From Flavobacteriales bacterium UBA5040 (GTDB lineage Bacteria > Bacteroidota > Bacteroidia > Flavobacteriales > Weeksellaceae): a stretch of 64,000 nt of DNA. This document shows, piece after piece, positions 18,571-27,812 of this stretch. The notes beneath the pieces were generated by a model. It was given only the letters and a program-made list of their open reading frames with translations, was not told the origin of the DNA and did no database searches. The stretch covers positions 217,040 to 281,039 of the forward strand of contig DIBY01000001.1 of the NCBI GenBank assembly GCA_002415135.1, in the 5' to 3' direction. Both the position numbers and the translations under genes were made by a program. The first letter of the stretch is position 1. Each line of letters begins with the position of its first letter.

Positions 18571-18618
18571 AGTCCTGAAGGGACGATTTAACTAAGCATA
18601 GGGTTTCAACCCTATGGA
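18571..18618. repeat. REP-like palindrome between ftsW and murG
   Basis: GTCC-TGAA-GGAC followed by CATAGGGT-TTCA-ACCCTATG (18598-18617). This pairing of a short TCC..GGA hairpin and a GGGTTTCAACCC hairpin resembles a dispersed intergenic repeat family of Bacteroidota. An alternative murG start lies inside the right arm. Confidence 0.5.
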
Positions 18619-18628
18619 TATAAAAAAG

Positions 18629-19741
18629 ATGAGTAAAAAATTAAAAATTCTAATGAGCGGCGGCGGAACCGGAGGACATATCTTCCCGGCAATTGCCATT
18701 GCGCAGGAAATTCAAAAGAGATTTCCTCAAGCAGAATTTTTGTTCATCGGAGCCAATGGTAAAATGGAAATGGAAAAAGTTCCTCAAGCAGGCTTCAAAA
18801 TTATCGGTCTCAATATCGCTGGATTCGATCGCGGGAATTTGTTGAAAAATTTCAAGTTGCCCTTTAAATTACTATCGAGTCTTACAAAAGCGAGAACGGC
18901 AATTAAAGACTTTCAACCGGATGTCGCTATCGGAACGGGAGGATTCGCAAGCGGACCTGCGCTTTACATGGCTGCCAACTTAGGAGTTCCAATCTTTGTT
19001 CAGGAACAGAATTCTTTGCCAGGAAAAACAAATACTTTCTTGTCTAGAAAAGCAAAAACAGTTTTCACGGCGTATCCGAATATGGATCATTTTTTTCCGA
19101 AAACGAAAACACTCTTTTTAGGAAACCCGATTCGCAAGACTATTATTACGGATTTAATTGAAAAGGATTCAGCAAAAGAACGATTAGGTTTAGATAAAAA
19201 CAAACTGACCATTTTGTCTGTTGGAGGATCTTTAGGCTCCCGAACATTGAACAATGGTTGGAAAGAAAATATAGAAAAATTAGCAGCAAAAGATTTCCAG
19301 TTGATCTGGCAAACCGGTAAACTGGATTATAAAAGTTTGAATGAAGATGTAAAGATCTCCGGTCAACCTCAAATTCAATTAAAGGAATTTATCGCCGATA
19401 TGGCTTTAGCTTATTCCGCTGCAGATGTTATTGTTTCAAGAGCTGGAGCAATTGCGATTTCAGAATTGACAATGGCGCAGAAACCGGTTTTATTGGTTCC
19501 TTTTCCTTTCGCAGCAGAAGATCATCAAAAAAAAAATGCGATGACTTTGGTTGAGAAGAACGCGGCCAGAATGGTAAAAGACACCGAAATGTCAGAGAAA
19601 TTTTGGACTACTTTAATGGAAATATGTGAAAACGAAAAGTTAAGAAATGAGATGAGCGAGAATTTAAAATACTTCGCAAAACCTTTAGCCACAGAAGAAA
19701 TCGTAGATGAAATTTTATCATCCTTAAATATCAAAGCATAA
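18629..19741 (+). CDS. murG: UDP-GlcNAc:lipid I GlcNAc-transferase
   Basis: Converts lipid I to lipid II on the inner face of the membrane (GT28). The 370-residue protein has the glycine-rich GGGTGGHIFPAIAIA, VGIGTGGFASGP-like AIGTGGFASGPAL, QEQNSLPGKTN and the donor-site block SRAGAIAISELTMAQKPVLLVPFP. The ATG at 18629 is chosen over one five codons upstream, because the latter falls in a palindromic repeat and MSKKLKILMSGGG fits the family. The stop is one base before the murC start codon. Confidence 0.96.
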   Translation: MSKKLKILMSGGGTGGHIFPAIAIAQEIQKRFPQAEFLFIGANGKMEMEKVPQAGFKIIGLNIAGFDRGNLLKNFKLPFKLLSSLTKARTAIKDFQPDVAIGTGGFASGPALYMAANLGVPIFVQEQNSLPGKTNTFLSRKAKTVFTAYPNMDHFFPKTKTLFLGNPIRKTIITDLIEKDSAKERLGLDKNKLTILSVGGSLGSRTLNNGWKENIEKLAAKDFQLIWQTGKLDYKSLNEDVKISGQPQIQLKEFIADMALAYSAADVIVSRAGAIAISELTMAQKPVLLVPFPFAAEDHQKKNAMTLVEKNAARMVKDTEMSEKFWTTLMEICENEKLRNEMSENLKYFAKPLATEEIVDEILSSLNIKA

Positions 19742-19742
19742 G

Positions 19743-21104
19743 ATGAAAGCTCTAACAACATATCAAAACTTCTACTTCGTAGGAATCGGCGGCATCGGAA
19801 TGAGTGCACTAGCACGTTATTTCAACGCGTCCGGGAAAACCGTTTTGGGCTACGATAAAATGCACACCAAGTTGACGAAAGCTTTGGTAGAAGAAGGAAT
19901 TGATATTCAGTTTGAAGACATCGTTAATGATAAAATTAAAAATTTAACGCCGGAAAATACTTTAGTGATTTATACCCCAGCGATAAAAAAACTGGATGTT
20001 CTTAATCACTTTAATGATCAAAAGTTTGATGTTTTAAAGAGAGCGAAAGTTCTTGGAATGATTACCGAAAACACCGATTGTATAGCGATTGCAGGAACTC
20101 ACGGGAAAACAACAACCTCGTCTTTGGTTGCTCATTTATGTGAGGAAGCCAATCTTCCTTTCTCTTGTTTCTTAGGTGGAATCGCGGAAAACTTTAAATC
20201 AAATTTCCATTTTAATGGAAATGATATTTCAGTGGTTGAAGCTGATGAATACGACAGAAGTTTCCTTACGCTTTCACCAGATTGGGCGGTGATCACGTCT
20301 ACCGATGCTGATCATTTAGATATTTATGGTGATGATGCGACGATTCAAAAAGGATTTCGTGATTTTGCGGATCTCGTTCCGGAAGGTCAACAGCTTTTTG
20401 TGAGAAAAGGAATCAACATCGGACGGGAAACCAAAACCTACGCGGTGAATGAAGAAGCTGATTATTACTCCGATAACATTAGAGAAATTGGTGATAAAAT
20501 TCATTTTGATTTCCACACGCCGACTGAAGAATTTGATGATTTCGTTTGGGAAATTCCAGGAATACACAATGTTGAAAATGCAACCGCAGCGATTGCTTTA
20601 TTAAATAATTTTGGCGTTGATTTCGAAACTTTGAAAAAAGGAATTAAAAGTTTTAAAGGAATTAAAAGACGATACACGAAACATAATTTCGACAGCGGAA
20701 AAATTTATATCGATGATTATGCACATCATCCAACGGAATTAAATGCCGTGATAGGTTCCATTAAAACTTTTTATCCACACAAGAAATTGTTGGTAGTTTT
20801 TCAACCTCATCTTTTCAGCAGAACAAAAGATTTTGCGGACGGATTTGTAGAAAGTTTAGATAAAGCTGATGAATTAATTCTGTTGGATATTTATCCGGCC
20901 CGAGAATTACAGGAAAATTTTGAAGGGATCACATCAGAGTGGTTAGCAGAAAAAATAAAATTAGATCAAAAGGTAGTTTCCACTTTGGATGACGCCTTTA
21001 ATAAAATTAAAGAAAAAGACTTCGATGTATTATTGACTGTTGGTGCAGGAAACATCGACACTTTATATGACGGAATTGTAGAATGGCTCTCAGATAAGAA
21101 ATGA
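19743..21104 (+). CDS. murC: UDP-N-acetylmuramate--L-alanine ligase
   Basis: First amino-acid addition in the peptidoglycan precursor pathway. The 453-residue protein has the N-terminal YFVGIGGIGMSALARYF, the ATP loop AGTHGKTTTSSL, VEADEYDRSFL, and IDDYAHHPTELNA, all MurC signatures. It lies one base after murG and overlaps ftsQ by four bases (ATGA), so all three are translationally linked. Confidence 0.97.
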   Translation: MKALTTYQNFYFVGIGGIGMSALARYFNASGKTVLGYDKMHTKLTKALVEEGIDIQFEDIVNDKIKNLTPENTLVIYTPAIKKLDVLNHFNDQKFDVLKRAKVLGMITENTDCIAIAGTHGKTTTSSLVAHLCEEANLPFSCFLGGIAENFKSNFHFNGNDISVVEADEYDRSFLTLSPDWAVITSTDADHLDIYGDDATIQKGFRDFADLVPEGQQLFVRKGINIGRETKTYAVNEEADYYSDNIREIGDKIHFDFHTPTEEFDDFVWEIPGIHNVENATAAIALLNNFGVDFETLKKGIKSFKGIKRRYTKHNFDSGKIYIDDYAHHPTELNAVIGSIKTFYPHKKLLVVFQPHLFSRTKDFADGFVESLDKADELILLDIYPARELQENFEGITSEWLAEKIKLDQKVVSTLDDAFNKIKEKDFDVLLTVGAGNIDTLYDGIVEWLSDKK

Positions 21105-22054
21105 AAAATAAATTCAGAATATTAAAAATTTTAAGCACTGTAATTATCTTCGGATTTCTGCTGAGTTTCTCCTTGAAAAGATTTAACGAGAAGCCGATGG
21201 AAAAAGTGACGATCAAATTGGCTCAGACGAAAGATCCGGTCTATTTCATCGACGAGAAAGATGTAAAGGAAATGGTAAAAAAGTCGAATCCAACCAAAAA
21301 GATTGGAGACATCAATATTCCTGAATTAGAAAAAAAATTAAATCAACTTCCAGCCGTTGACAGCGCAAACGTTTATTTAAACTTGAATGGAAATCTGAAT
21401 TTAGATATAAAGCAAAGAGTTCCGGCTTTTCGTTTAAATAAAGACGATCGCGATTTTTATGTAGATGAAAAAGGAACTGAATTTCCGATTTCTAAAAACT
21501 ATTCTTTCCCGTGCATGTTGGTGATGGGAAATGTGAAAAAATCAGAATATGTGAAGTTAGCAGAATTGATTTCGAAAATTAATAAAGATGAATTCAGTAA
21601 AAAATATTTCATCGGCATTGCTAAAAAGCAAGGCAATTACGAACTGCTCACCAGCGAAGGATATTTCAAAGTTGAAATTGGTGATTTAGAAAAAATAGAC
21701 CTTAAAGTAAAAGGATTTAAAGCTTTTGTTGAAAAATATTTGATTCACCAGAATCCAGAAAAGTACACTAAGGTTTCTGTGAAGTACGACAATCAGATCG
21801 TCACCACTCTGAATCCTCACTTTAAAGAAAATGACAGCATCATTGCAGTGGGTAAAAAGGAATTGGCAAAGTTGCCAGCTATTAATCAAAGAAAAGAAGA
21901 AGCGCTGAAAAAAGCCTCATCACAGCTGAAAGCAGAACCTAAAAAGGTGGTGAAAAAAGTAGAGCCAAAGAAACCAGCTAAGGCAAAGACCGTTGAAAAG
22001 CCAGCTCCAAAAAAGCCGGAAAGCAAAGCAAAGGCAAAAGTAAAAATAGAATAA
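21101..22054 (+). CDS. ftsQ: Divisome protein FtsQ
   Basis: Bitopic membrane protein linking early and late division proteins. The 317-residue protein has a short cytoplasmic start, one membrane segment (about 8-24), a POTRA-like region beginning VTIKLAQTKDPVYFIDEKDV and the FtsQ beta domain. The last 50 residues are a low-complexity tail rich in Lys, Pro and Ala (KKVVKKVEPKKPAKAK), which is unusual next to E. coli FtsQ and would lie in the periplasm. The call rests on topology and position between murC and ftsA. Confidence 0.88.
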   Translation: MKNKFRILKILSTVIIFGFLLSFSLKRFNEKPMEKVTIKLAQTKDPVYFIDEKDVKEMVKKSNPTKKIGDINIPELEKKLNQLPAVDSANVYLNLNGNLNLDIKQRVPAFRLNKDDRDFYVDEKGTEFPISKNYSFPCMLVMGNVKKSEYVKLAELISKINKDEFSKKYFIGIAKKQGNYELLTSEGYFKVEIGDLEKIDLKVKGFKAFVEKYLIHQNPEKYTKVSVKYDNQIVTTLNPHFKENDSIIAVGKKELAKLPAINQRKEEALKKASSQLKAEPKKVVKKVEPKKPAKAKTVEKPAPKKPESKAKAKVKIE

Positions 22055-22077
22055 AGCACAGGATTTAATCCTTTGAA
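22055..22077. repeat. Short palindrome between ftsQ and ftsA
   Basis: GCACAGGATTTAATCCTTTG contains AGGATT-T-AATCCT. Its form resembles the GCATAGGGTTTCAACCCTATG repeat between ftsW and murG, so it may be a decayed copy of the same dispersed element. Confidence 0.35.
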
Positions 22078-22104
22078 AATGATAAAAAATCAAATCGACA
22101 TATA

Positions 22105-23478
22105 ATGGAAAATAACGAGTACTCAGTAGGCCTCGACATCGGTACCACGAAAATTGTGGCCATTGTCGGACGGCGAAACACCCACGGAAAAATTGAAATT
22201 CTCGGCGTAGGAACTGCAAAAAGTTTAGGAGTTCACAAAGGTATTGTGAACAATATTTCCCAAACCATTCAGTCCATCAAAGCTGCCGTATCACAAGCAC
22301 AGTCAAGTTCTGGCGTTCCCATTCACAAAGTAACGGTGGGAATCGCTGGCAAACATATTCGTTCGCTGCAACACTCCGATTATATTATGCGGGAAAATCC
22401 GGATCAGTATATTACGGATGACGATATCGAAAAATTGAAAGATCAAGTAAAGCAATTGGTGATGTTGCCTGGTGAAGAAATCATTCATGTTCTTCCGCAA
22501 GAATACAAAGTAGATTCTCAGGGCGAAATTCAGGAACCAGTTGGAATGCATGGAACCCGCTTAGAAGCTAACTTCCATGTGGTCGTTGGTCAAATGGGAA
22601 GCATTAGAAATATTGCAAGATGCGTTCGTGAGGCTGGTCTAGAAATGGAAGCTTTAACTCTTGAGCCATTGGCATCATCTGAAGCAGTTTTAACTAAAGA
22701 AGAAAAAGAAGCTGGTGTTGCAATCATCGACATCGGTGGTGGTACAACGGATATCGCTATTTTCAAAGATAATATTATTCGCCACACTTGCGTCATTCCT
22801 TACGGTGGCGGGATTATTACCGATGATATTAAAGAAGGCTGTTCTATTATTGAAAAGCATGCAGAAAAACTGAAAGTGAATTTCGGCTCTGCCGTTCCGG
22901 AATTAGAAAAAGATACTACGTTCGTGACCATTCCAGGTTTACACGGAAGACCAGATAAAGAAATTTCTTTAAAAACTTTAGCACAAATCGTGAGTGCCAG
23001 AGTTGAGGAGATTTTGGAAATGGTGAATACAGAATTGAAAGCGTACGGAGCATTTGAACAAAAGAAAAAACTAATTGCAGGAATCGTTTTGACAGGTGGA
23101 GGTTCAAATCTTCGTCATCTTCGTCAGTTGGCCAATTACACCACAGGATTCGACAGCAGAATTGGTTTTGCCAATGAATATGTGACCAATGATAAAAGCC
23201 AGCATTTAAAAGGCCCGGAATATGCAACTGCTATTGGTTTGCTAATGGAAAGTTTGAAAATCCGCGATAAAAAAACTACACCTGAGCATGTAGCCGAAAA
23301 ACCTGAGGTTGCACAGAAGTCCAACGATGTTTTGACCGGAGATGAAATGGTAGCCAAAGATGAAGTGGTGATTAAAGACGCTCTGATGGAAGAAGCGGCA
23401 GAAAAAAGACGGAACAAACTGACCATTGGTCAAAAAATAATGGAAAGCGTAAAAAAATTCTTTGAAGAAGTTGAATAA
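22105..23478 (+). CDS. ftsA: Cell division actin-like ATPase FtsA
   Basis: Anchors FtsZ to the membrane and signals septal synthesis. The 457-residue protein shows phosphate 1 VGLDIGTTKI, phosphate 2 AIIDIGGGTTDIAIF and the adenosine motif GIVLTGGGSNLRHL, with the FtsA 1C domain between them. The C-terminal stretch after residue 380 is a charged linker ending in GQKIMESVKKFFEEVE, an amphipathic helix expected to bind the membrane. ftsZ begins 16 bases later. Confidence 0.97.
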   Translation: MENNEYSVGLDIGTTKIVAIVGRRNTHGKIEILGVGTAKSLGVHKGIVNNISQTIQSIKAAVSQAQSSSGVPIHKVTVGIAGKHIRSLQHSDYIMRENPDQYITDDDIEKLKDQVKQLVMLPGEEIIHVLPQEYKVDSQGEIQEPVGMHGTRLEANFHVVVGQMGSIRNIARCVREAGLEMEALTLEPLASSEAVLTKEEKEAGVAIIDIGGGTTDIAIFKDNIIRHTCVIPYGGGIITDDIKEGCSIIEKHAEKLKVNFGSAVPELEKDTTFVTIPGLHGRPDKEISLKTLAQIVSARVEEILEMVNTELKAYGAFEQKKKLIAGIVLTGGGSNLRHLRQLANYTTGFDSRIGFANEYVTNDKSQHLKGPEYATAIGLLMESLKIRDKKTTPEHVAEKPEVAQKSNDVLTGDEMVAKDEVVIKDALMEEAAEKRRNKLTIGQKIMESVKKFFEEVE

Positions 23479-23494
23479 TTAAAAAACCAAGACT

Positions 23495-25318
23495 ATGGAA
23501 AATATAAACACTCCTGGATTTTCATTTGATCTACCAAAAGGAAATTCATCAATAATTAAAGTAATCGGCGTAGGAGGCGGTGGAAACAACGCCCTGAAGC
23601 ACATGTATGAAAGAGGTATCTATGGTGTAGATTTTGTGATCTGCAACACCGATTCTCAAACCTTAGATAATAACCCTGTTGCCAATAAAGTACAATTGGG
23701 ATTAACCATTACAGAAGGACTTGGCGCTGGAGCTGATCCTGAAGTTGGAGAAAAAGCAGCGATTGAAAGTATCGAAGATATTAAAGCGGCGATGGGACAA
23801 AATACCAAAATGGTTTTCATTACTGCTGGCATGGGTGGTGGAACCGGAACTGGTGCAGCTCCTGTCATCGCCAAAGTGGCGAAAGATATGGGAATCCTTA
23901 CCGTAGGAATCGTTACCGTACCTTTTAGTTTTGAAGGAAAACGAAGATTGGATCAAGCGGAATTAGGTTTAGACAAACTTAGAAATAACGTAGATTCACT
24001 CATTGTTATTAATAATGATAAATTACGTCAGCAATACGGAAATCTTGGTTTTAAATCCGGTTTTTCTAAAGCGGATGAAGTGTTGACCAACGCTGCCAAA
24101 GGAATGGCAGAAGTTATTACAGGATATTTCGATGTGAACATTGACTTCCGTGATGCGAAATCTGTGTTGGCGAATTCTGGAACGGCATTAATGTCGAACG
24201 GCGTTGCTTCAGGCGAAAATAAAGCCGAAGAAGCGGTGAAAAAAGCTTTGGATTCTCCATTGTTAAATGACAACAAAATTACAGGAGCGAAAAATGTACT
24301 CTTGCTGATCAGAAGTGGAAACGAAGAAGTGACCATGGATGAAATCGGAGTGATCATGGATCATATCCAGCAGGAAGCAGGCAATACTGCAGATATTATT
24401 TTCGGAGTTGGAACTGATGAAGAATTAGGCGATGCAGTAAGTGTATTGGTTATTGCAACTGGCTTCTCAAAAGATTACCAAAAAAGTACCGGCATTACTG
24501 AAAAAGTAAATTTCACTTTGTCAGATTCAATTGAACCAGCTAAGAAAAGAGAAAACATTTTTAAATCCAATATTGAAAATCAGGAGACTCCAAAAAGTCA
24601 TTCTCCATCGAAGAATCTTTTTATTTTAGATGATGAAGATGATTTTCCTACCAATGAATTTCAAGTGAAAACCGTAGAGAAGAAGCGGGTTATCGAGAGA
24701 GAAACTCCAACTGAAAATCATCGGTTTGTAGAAGAAACTCCATCTTTTGAAAGTTTCCATCAGGAAGAAGAAACACCGGAATTTGATCTGTTTACTTACG
24801 ACGATGATCTTAGTGAAGAACCAACTTCACAATCATTTACCTTTGAAACAGAACATAAAAAAGAAGAATTTCCGATTAGCAACAAACCAACTTTTACGGA
24901 AGAAAAACCAATGGAATTCAGTTTTTTCGTAAACGAACCGATTGAGGAGCCGAAAGTTGAAATACCGCAACCCAAAGCACTCATCAAAGAAGAACCGGTT
25001 CACCAACCCGTAGCCAAGGTAGAAGAGAAAGTTGTAGAACCAAAAGCATTCGACATAGAAGATGATTTTACTTTCATCAATAAAACGCCAACCAGCGACA
25101 AAGTGGTAGAGAGAAGAAATAAATTGAAACAGTTTAATTCTAGATATCAGAACTTCGAACCGGAAAACGAGTTTGAATCAATTCCAGCCTTCCGTAGAAA
25201 AAACATTTCCATCGGACATGAAAACGCTTCAGACCAAAAAATCAGTAATTACCTTACCGAAAGCGATGGGAAAATGCAGGTTCGAGAAAACCGTTTTTTA
25301 AATAAAGACGTAGATTAA
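23495..25318 (+). CDS. ftsZ: Cell division tubulin homologue FtsZ, long C-terminal tail
   Basis: GTPase that forms the Z-ring. The core (about 20-330) contains GVGGGGNNALKHM, the tubulin signature GGGTGTGAAPVIA and NVDFRDAK-like NIDFRDAKSVL (T7 synergy loop). The tail is unusually long, about 270 residues, acidic and Pro/Glu rich. The conserved FtsA-binding peptide appears as SIPAFRRK at about residue 563, yet it is followed by some 40 further residues, whereas in E. coli it is the very end. It closes the dcw cluster. Confidence 0.97.
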   Translation: MENINTPGFSFDLPKGNSSIIKVIGVGGGGNNALKHMYERGIYGVDFVICNTDSQTLDNNPVANKVQLGLTITEGLGAGADPEVGEKAAIESIEDIKAAMGQNTKMVFITAGMGGGTGTGAAPVIAKVAKDMGILTVGIVTVPFSFEGKRRLDQAELGLDKLRNNVDSLIVINNDKLRQQYGNLGFKSGFSKADEVLTNAAKGMAEVITGYFDVNIDFRDAKSVLANSGTALMSNGVASGENKAEEAVKKALDSPLLNDNKITGAKNVLLLIRSGNEEVTMDEIGVIMDHIQQEAGNTADIIFGVGTDEELGDAVSVLVIATGFSKDYQKSTGITEKVNFTLSDSIEPAKKRENIFKSNIENQETPKSHSPSKNLFILDDEDDFPTNEFQVKTVEKKRVIERETPTENHRFVEETPSFESFHQEEETPEFDLFTYDDDLSEEPTSQSFTFETEHKKEEFPISNKPTFTEEKPMEFSFFVNEPIEEPKVEIPQPKALIKEEPVHQPVAKVEEKVVEPKAFDIEDDFTFINKTPTSDKVVERRNKLKQFNSRYQNFEPENEFESIPAFRRKNISIGHENASDQKISNYLTESDGKMQVRENRFLNKDVD

Positions 25319-25336
25319 AATTAATGTGACGATACG

Positions 25337-25372
25337 ATGATTTGCTTTTTATAGAACGAATCGTCAAATCAT
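25337..25372. repeat. Inverted repeat in the ftsZ-yqeY gap
   Basis: ATGATTTG (25337-25344) and CAAATCAT (25365-25372) flank a 20-base loop that also holds a second ACGAT-like half repeat. No T-run; role unknown. Confidence 0.35.
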
Positions 25373-25392
25373 TTCATCACCAAATCAAAATT

Positions 25393-25839
25393 ATGAGTTT
25401 AGAAATTATCATCAGCGACGCGATCAAAGACGCGATGCGAGCGAAAGATAAAGTAGCCTTAGATGCTTTGCGTGCAGTAAAATCTCAAATTTTATTGTTG
25501 AAAACAGAGGCAAAAGGAGCCGAAGTTTCTGCAGAACAGGAAATTGCAATTTTGCAAAGAATGATCAAACAGAGAAAAGATTCTTACGACCAGTTTACCG
25601 CCCAAAACCGAAGCGATTTAGCTGAAGTGGAAGAAGCACAAAGTAAAGTGATTGAGAAGTATTTGCCGCAGCAAATGACCAGTGAAGAACTGGAAGAAGC
25701 GATGAAAAACATCATCGCAGAAACTGGTGCGACGAGCGCCAAAGATTTAGGAAAAGTAATGGGCATGGCTGGAAAAGCCCTTGCCGGAAAAAGCGACGGA
25801 AAAAGTATTTCTGATATGGCTAAAAAATTACTTTCTTAA
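25393..25839 (+). CDS. GatB/YqeY domain protein
   Basis: Cytoplasmic protein of 148 residues from the ATG at 25393; upstream in-frame codons belong to a repeat. It is wholly helical, opening MSLEIIISDAIKDAMRAKDK and containing KQRKDSYDQF and EKYLPQQMT, all YqeY traits. It resembles the tail domain of the amidotransferase subunit GatB, which contacts tRNA, but the free protein's role is unsettled. In many flavobacteria it directly follows ftsZ, as here, and it ends at a strong terminator. Confidence 0.9.
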   Translation: MSLEIIISDAIKDAMRAKDKVALDALRAVKSQILLLKTEAKGAEVSAEQEIAILQRMIKQRKDSYDQFTAQNRSDLAEVEEAQSKVIEKYLPQQMTSEELEEAMKNIIAETGATSAKDLGKVMGMAGKALAGKSDGKSISDMAKKLLS

Positions 25840-25882
25840 ATAGTAGTTAGGATATACAACCTTTGCATATCGATTTGATTGA

Positions 25883-25917
25883 AACCCGGAATATTTGATA
25901 TTTCGGGTTTTTTATTT
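25883..25917 (+). terminator. Terminator after yqeY
   Basis: AACCCGGAATAT / ATATTTCGGGTT (one mismatch) with loop TTG, followed by T-rich sequence. The loop region also contains the TTTG proposed as -33 box of the next gene. Confidence 0.85.
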
Positions 25918-25928
25918 TCCTACATTTG
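25894..25928 (+). promoter_or_regulatory. Promoter of the antiporter gene
   Basis: TTTG (25894) and TACATTTG (25921-25928) separated by 23 bases fit the Bacteroidota -33/-7 pattern; the ATG follows 14 bases after the -7 box. Confidence 0.55.
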
Positions 25929-25942
25929 ACTAAATTTTTTTT

Positions 25943-27199
25943 ATGCAGATTTATCATTACTTCACGGTCATCATCATTCTGGCTGCCGCTTTTGGATATT
26001 TCAACAAGAGATTTCTGAAACTTCCCAGGACCATCGGCGTAATGATTATTGCGCTTTTAACTTCTTTGGGAATCGTTTTGACAGCCTCTTCTTTCCCCGA
26101 CTTATTCGTGCAGACCAAAGAAATGATTTTGTCGATAGACTTTTACACGATTTTAATGGAAATCATGTTGAGCTTTTTATTATTCGCTGGATCTATTCAT
26201 ATCAGGCTGAATGACATTAAGTCTGAACGCGTTCCGATTATCGCTTTTTCAACAATTGGGGTTTTGCTCTCGACTTTTATCGTGGGTGGTTTAATGTATT
26301 TTCTTTTACAGGCGTTCGGCTTAGATATTCCTTTCATTAACTGCTTACTCTTTGGAGCCTTAATTTCTCCTACCGATCCTATTGCGGTAATGGGAATTTT
26401 AAAAACTGCCAATATTCCAAAATCTTTAGAAACAAAAATTTCGGGCGAGAGTTTGTTTAATGATGGGGTTGCGGTTGTTTTATTTGTAGCTATTTTTGAG
26501 ATCTCTAAAGTGGGTCTTGAGAATATGGGCTTTGCAGATATTGCCCTACTATTTCTTCGAGAAGCAGGTGGCGGTATCATATTAGGAACTATTCTCGGTA
26601 GCGTTGGAACTTATATTTTAAAAACGATCGATGATTATTCGGTCGAAGTCATGGTTACTTTAGCCATGGTGATGGGTGGATATTGGTTGGCTTCGTCACT
26701 TCACATCAGCGGACCATTAGCAATGGTAGTAGCTGGTATTTTTATTGGAAATCGCGGTAGAGAAGTCGGGATGAGTAGTATTACAGAAGAATATATCGAC
26801 AAGTTTTGGGAAATGCTGGATGAAATTCTAAATGCCGTTTTATTCCTTTTAATTGGTTTAGAATTACTAGTTATTAATTTTGAAAATATTTATATTCTCA
26901 TCGGCGTGATCGCAATTTTTGTAGTTCTTTTTGCGCGTTTTGTTTCGGTTGGCATTCCCTTCTTTTTACTAAAACGGCGGGTCAATTTTGAAACTAATTC
27001 TTTTCCTATTTTAGTTTGGGGCGGACTCCGCGGTGGTATTTCAGTTGCCTTGGCTTTAGCTTTACCTCGGGAAAGTTCCGGTGATATGTTTGTTGCAATT
27101 ACCTACATTATCGTTCTGTTCTCTATTATTTTTCAGGGATTAACCATTGGCAATCTTGCCAAAAAACTGACAATAAAGTCAGCCAATAAGTCTCAATAG
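25943..27199 (+). CDS. Cation:proton antiporter, CPA1/NhaP type
   Basis: Inner-membrane Na+ or K+/H+ exchanger of 418 residues with about 12 helices. The signature LLFGALISPTDPIAVMGILK and GESLFNDGVAVVLFV carry the ion-binding Asp residues typical of CPA1. There is no long cytoplasmic tail, so it is a minimal bacterial form. GLRGGISVALALALP near the end is the last family motif. Ion choice is not readable from sequence. Confidence 0.9.
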   Translation: MQIYHYFTVIIILAAAFGYFNKRFLKLPRTIGVMIIALLTSLGIVLTASSFPDLFVQTKEMILSIDFYTILMEIMLSFLLFAGSIHIRLNDIKSERVPIIAFSTIGVLLSTFIVGGLMYFLLQAFGLDIPFINCLLFGALISPTDPIAVMGILKTANIPKSLETKISGESLFNDGVAVVLFVAIFEISKVGLENMGFADIALLFLREAGGGIILGTILGSVGTYILKTIDDYSVEVMVTLAMVMGGYWLASSLHISGPLAMVVAGIFIGNRGREVGMSSITEEYIDKFWEMLDEILNAVLFLLIGLELLVINFENIYILIGVIAIFVVLFARFVSVGIPFFLLKRRVNFETNSFPILVWGGLRGGISVALALALPRESSGDMFVAITYIIVLFSIIFQGLTIGNLAKKLTIKSANKSQ

Positions 27200-27254
27200 A
27201 TAATTGGTATTGTTTTGATAGCTTTAATAGGAAAGAGGTTTGTTTAAAAAGAAT

Positions 27255-27262
27255 TAATTTTG
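27255..27262 (+). promoter_or_regulatory. -7 box upstream of the bacilliredoxin gene
   Basis: TAATTTTG matches TAnnTTTG; 34 bases to the ATG at 27297. No well-spaced -33 TTTG was found. Confidence 0.45.
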
Positions 27263-27296
27263 CAAATCTATAGTTTAACTCATAAAATAAAAAAAT

Positions 27297-27707
27297 ATGT
27301 ATCCAGATGATCTAGTAATGCCAATGAAGCATGAACTAACCGATAAAGGTTTTCAAGATTTAACTTCTGCTGAAGCGGTAAACACAGCCATCAAAAAAGA
27401 AGGAACTACTCTTTTGATGATTAACTCTGTTTGTGGATGTGCAGCCGGAGCAGCAAGACCAGGCGCGGTTTTCTCTTTGACAGGAGATAAGAAACCCGCA
27501 AATCTTGTAACTGTTTTTGCAGGTTACGATAAAGAAGCGGTTGACGAAGCGCGTAAGCATTTGGCACCTTTCCCACCAAGTTCTCCATGTATCGCTCTTT
27601 TCAAAGACGGTGAATTGGTTCACATGCTAGAAAGACACCACATCGAAGGAAATCCTGCCGGAGCAATTGCTGCAAACTTGCAAGGAGCTTACGAAGAATA
27701 TTGCTAA
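27297..27707 (+). CDS. BrxA/BrxB-family bacilliredoxin (YphP/YqiW)
   Basis: Thiol-disulfide protein of 136 residues with a thioredoxin-like fold. The active site is VCGCAAGAARPG (Cys46-Gly-Cys48), the CGC motif that defines this family. In Bacillus these proteins remove bacillithiol from proteins; whether this organism makes bacillithiol cannot be seen here. It has its own -7 box and terminator. Confidence 0.92.
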   Translation: MYPDDLVMPMKHELTDKGFQDLTSAEAVNTAIKKEGTTLLMINSVCGCAAGAARPGAVFSLTGDKKPANLVTVFAGYDKEAVDEARKHLAPFPPSSPCIALFKDGELVHMLERHHIEGNPAGAIAANLQGAYEEYC

Positions 27708-27730
27708 GATTTAGATTTTAGTGAAAATAG

Positions 27731-27763
27731 AAATTCCGCTTTTCACAAGGCGGAATTTTTTTG
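27731..27763 (+). terminator. Terminator of the bacilliredoxin gene
   Basis: Stem AAATTCCGC / GCGGAATTT with a 10-base loop followed by seven T. Confidence 0.85.
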
Positions 27764-27799
27764 TGATCCATAGCATAATAGCTTTCAGTAGAAAAATAT

Positions 27800-27807
27800 T
27801 ATATTTG
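27800..27807 (+). promoter_or_regulatory. -7 box of the GH3-like gene
   Basis: TATATTTG, an exact TAnnTTTG, ends only 5 bases before the ATG at 27813, predicting a leaderless or almost leaderless mRNA. Confidence 0.5.
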
Positions 27808-27812
27808 TGTCT

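Noticed and set aside
22303..22551. Minus-strand frames inside ftsA, ftsZ, clpC and other genes
   Set aside because: Long antisense frames arise from codon bias in well-supported genes on the other strand.
27231..27262. A complete -33/-7 promoter for the bacilliredoxin gene
   Set aside because: The only nearby TTTG is 12 bases from the -7 box, too close for the usual spacing, so only the -7 box is reported.
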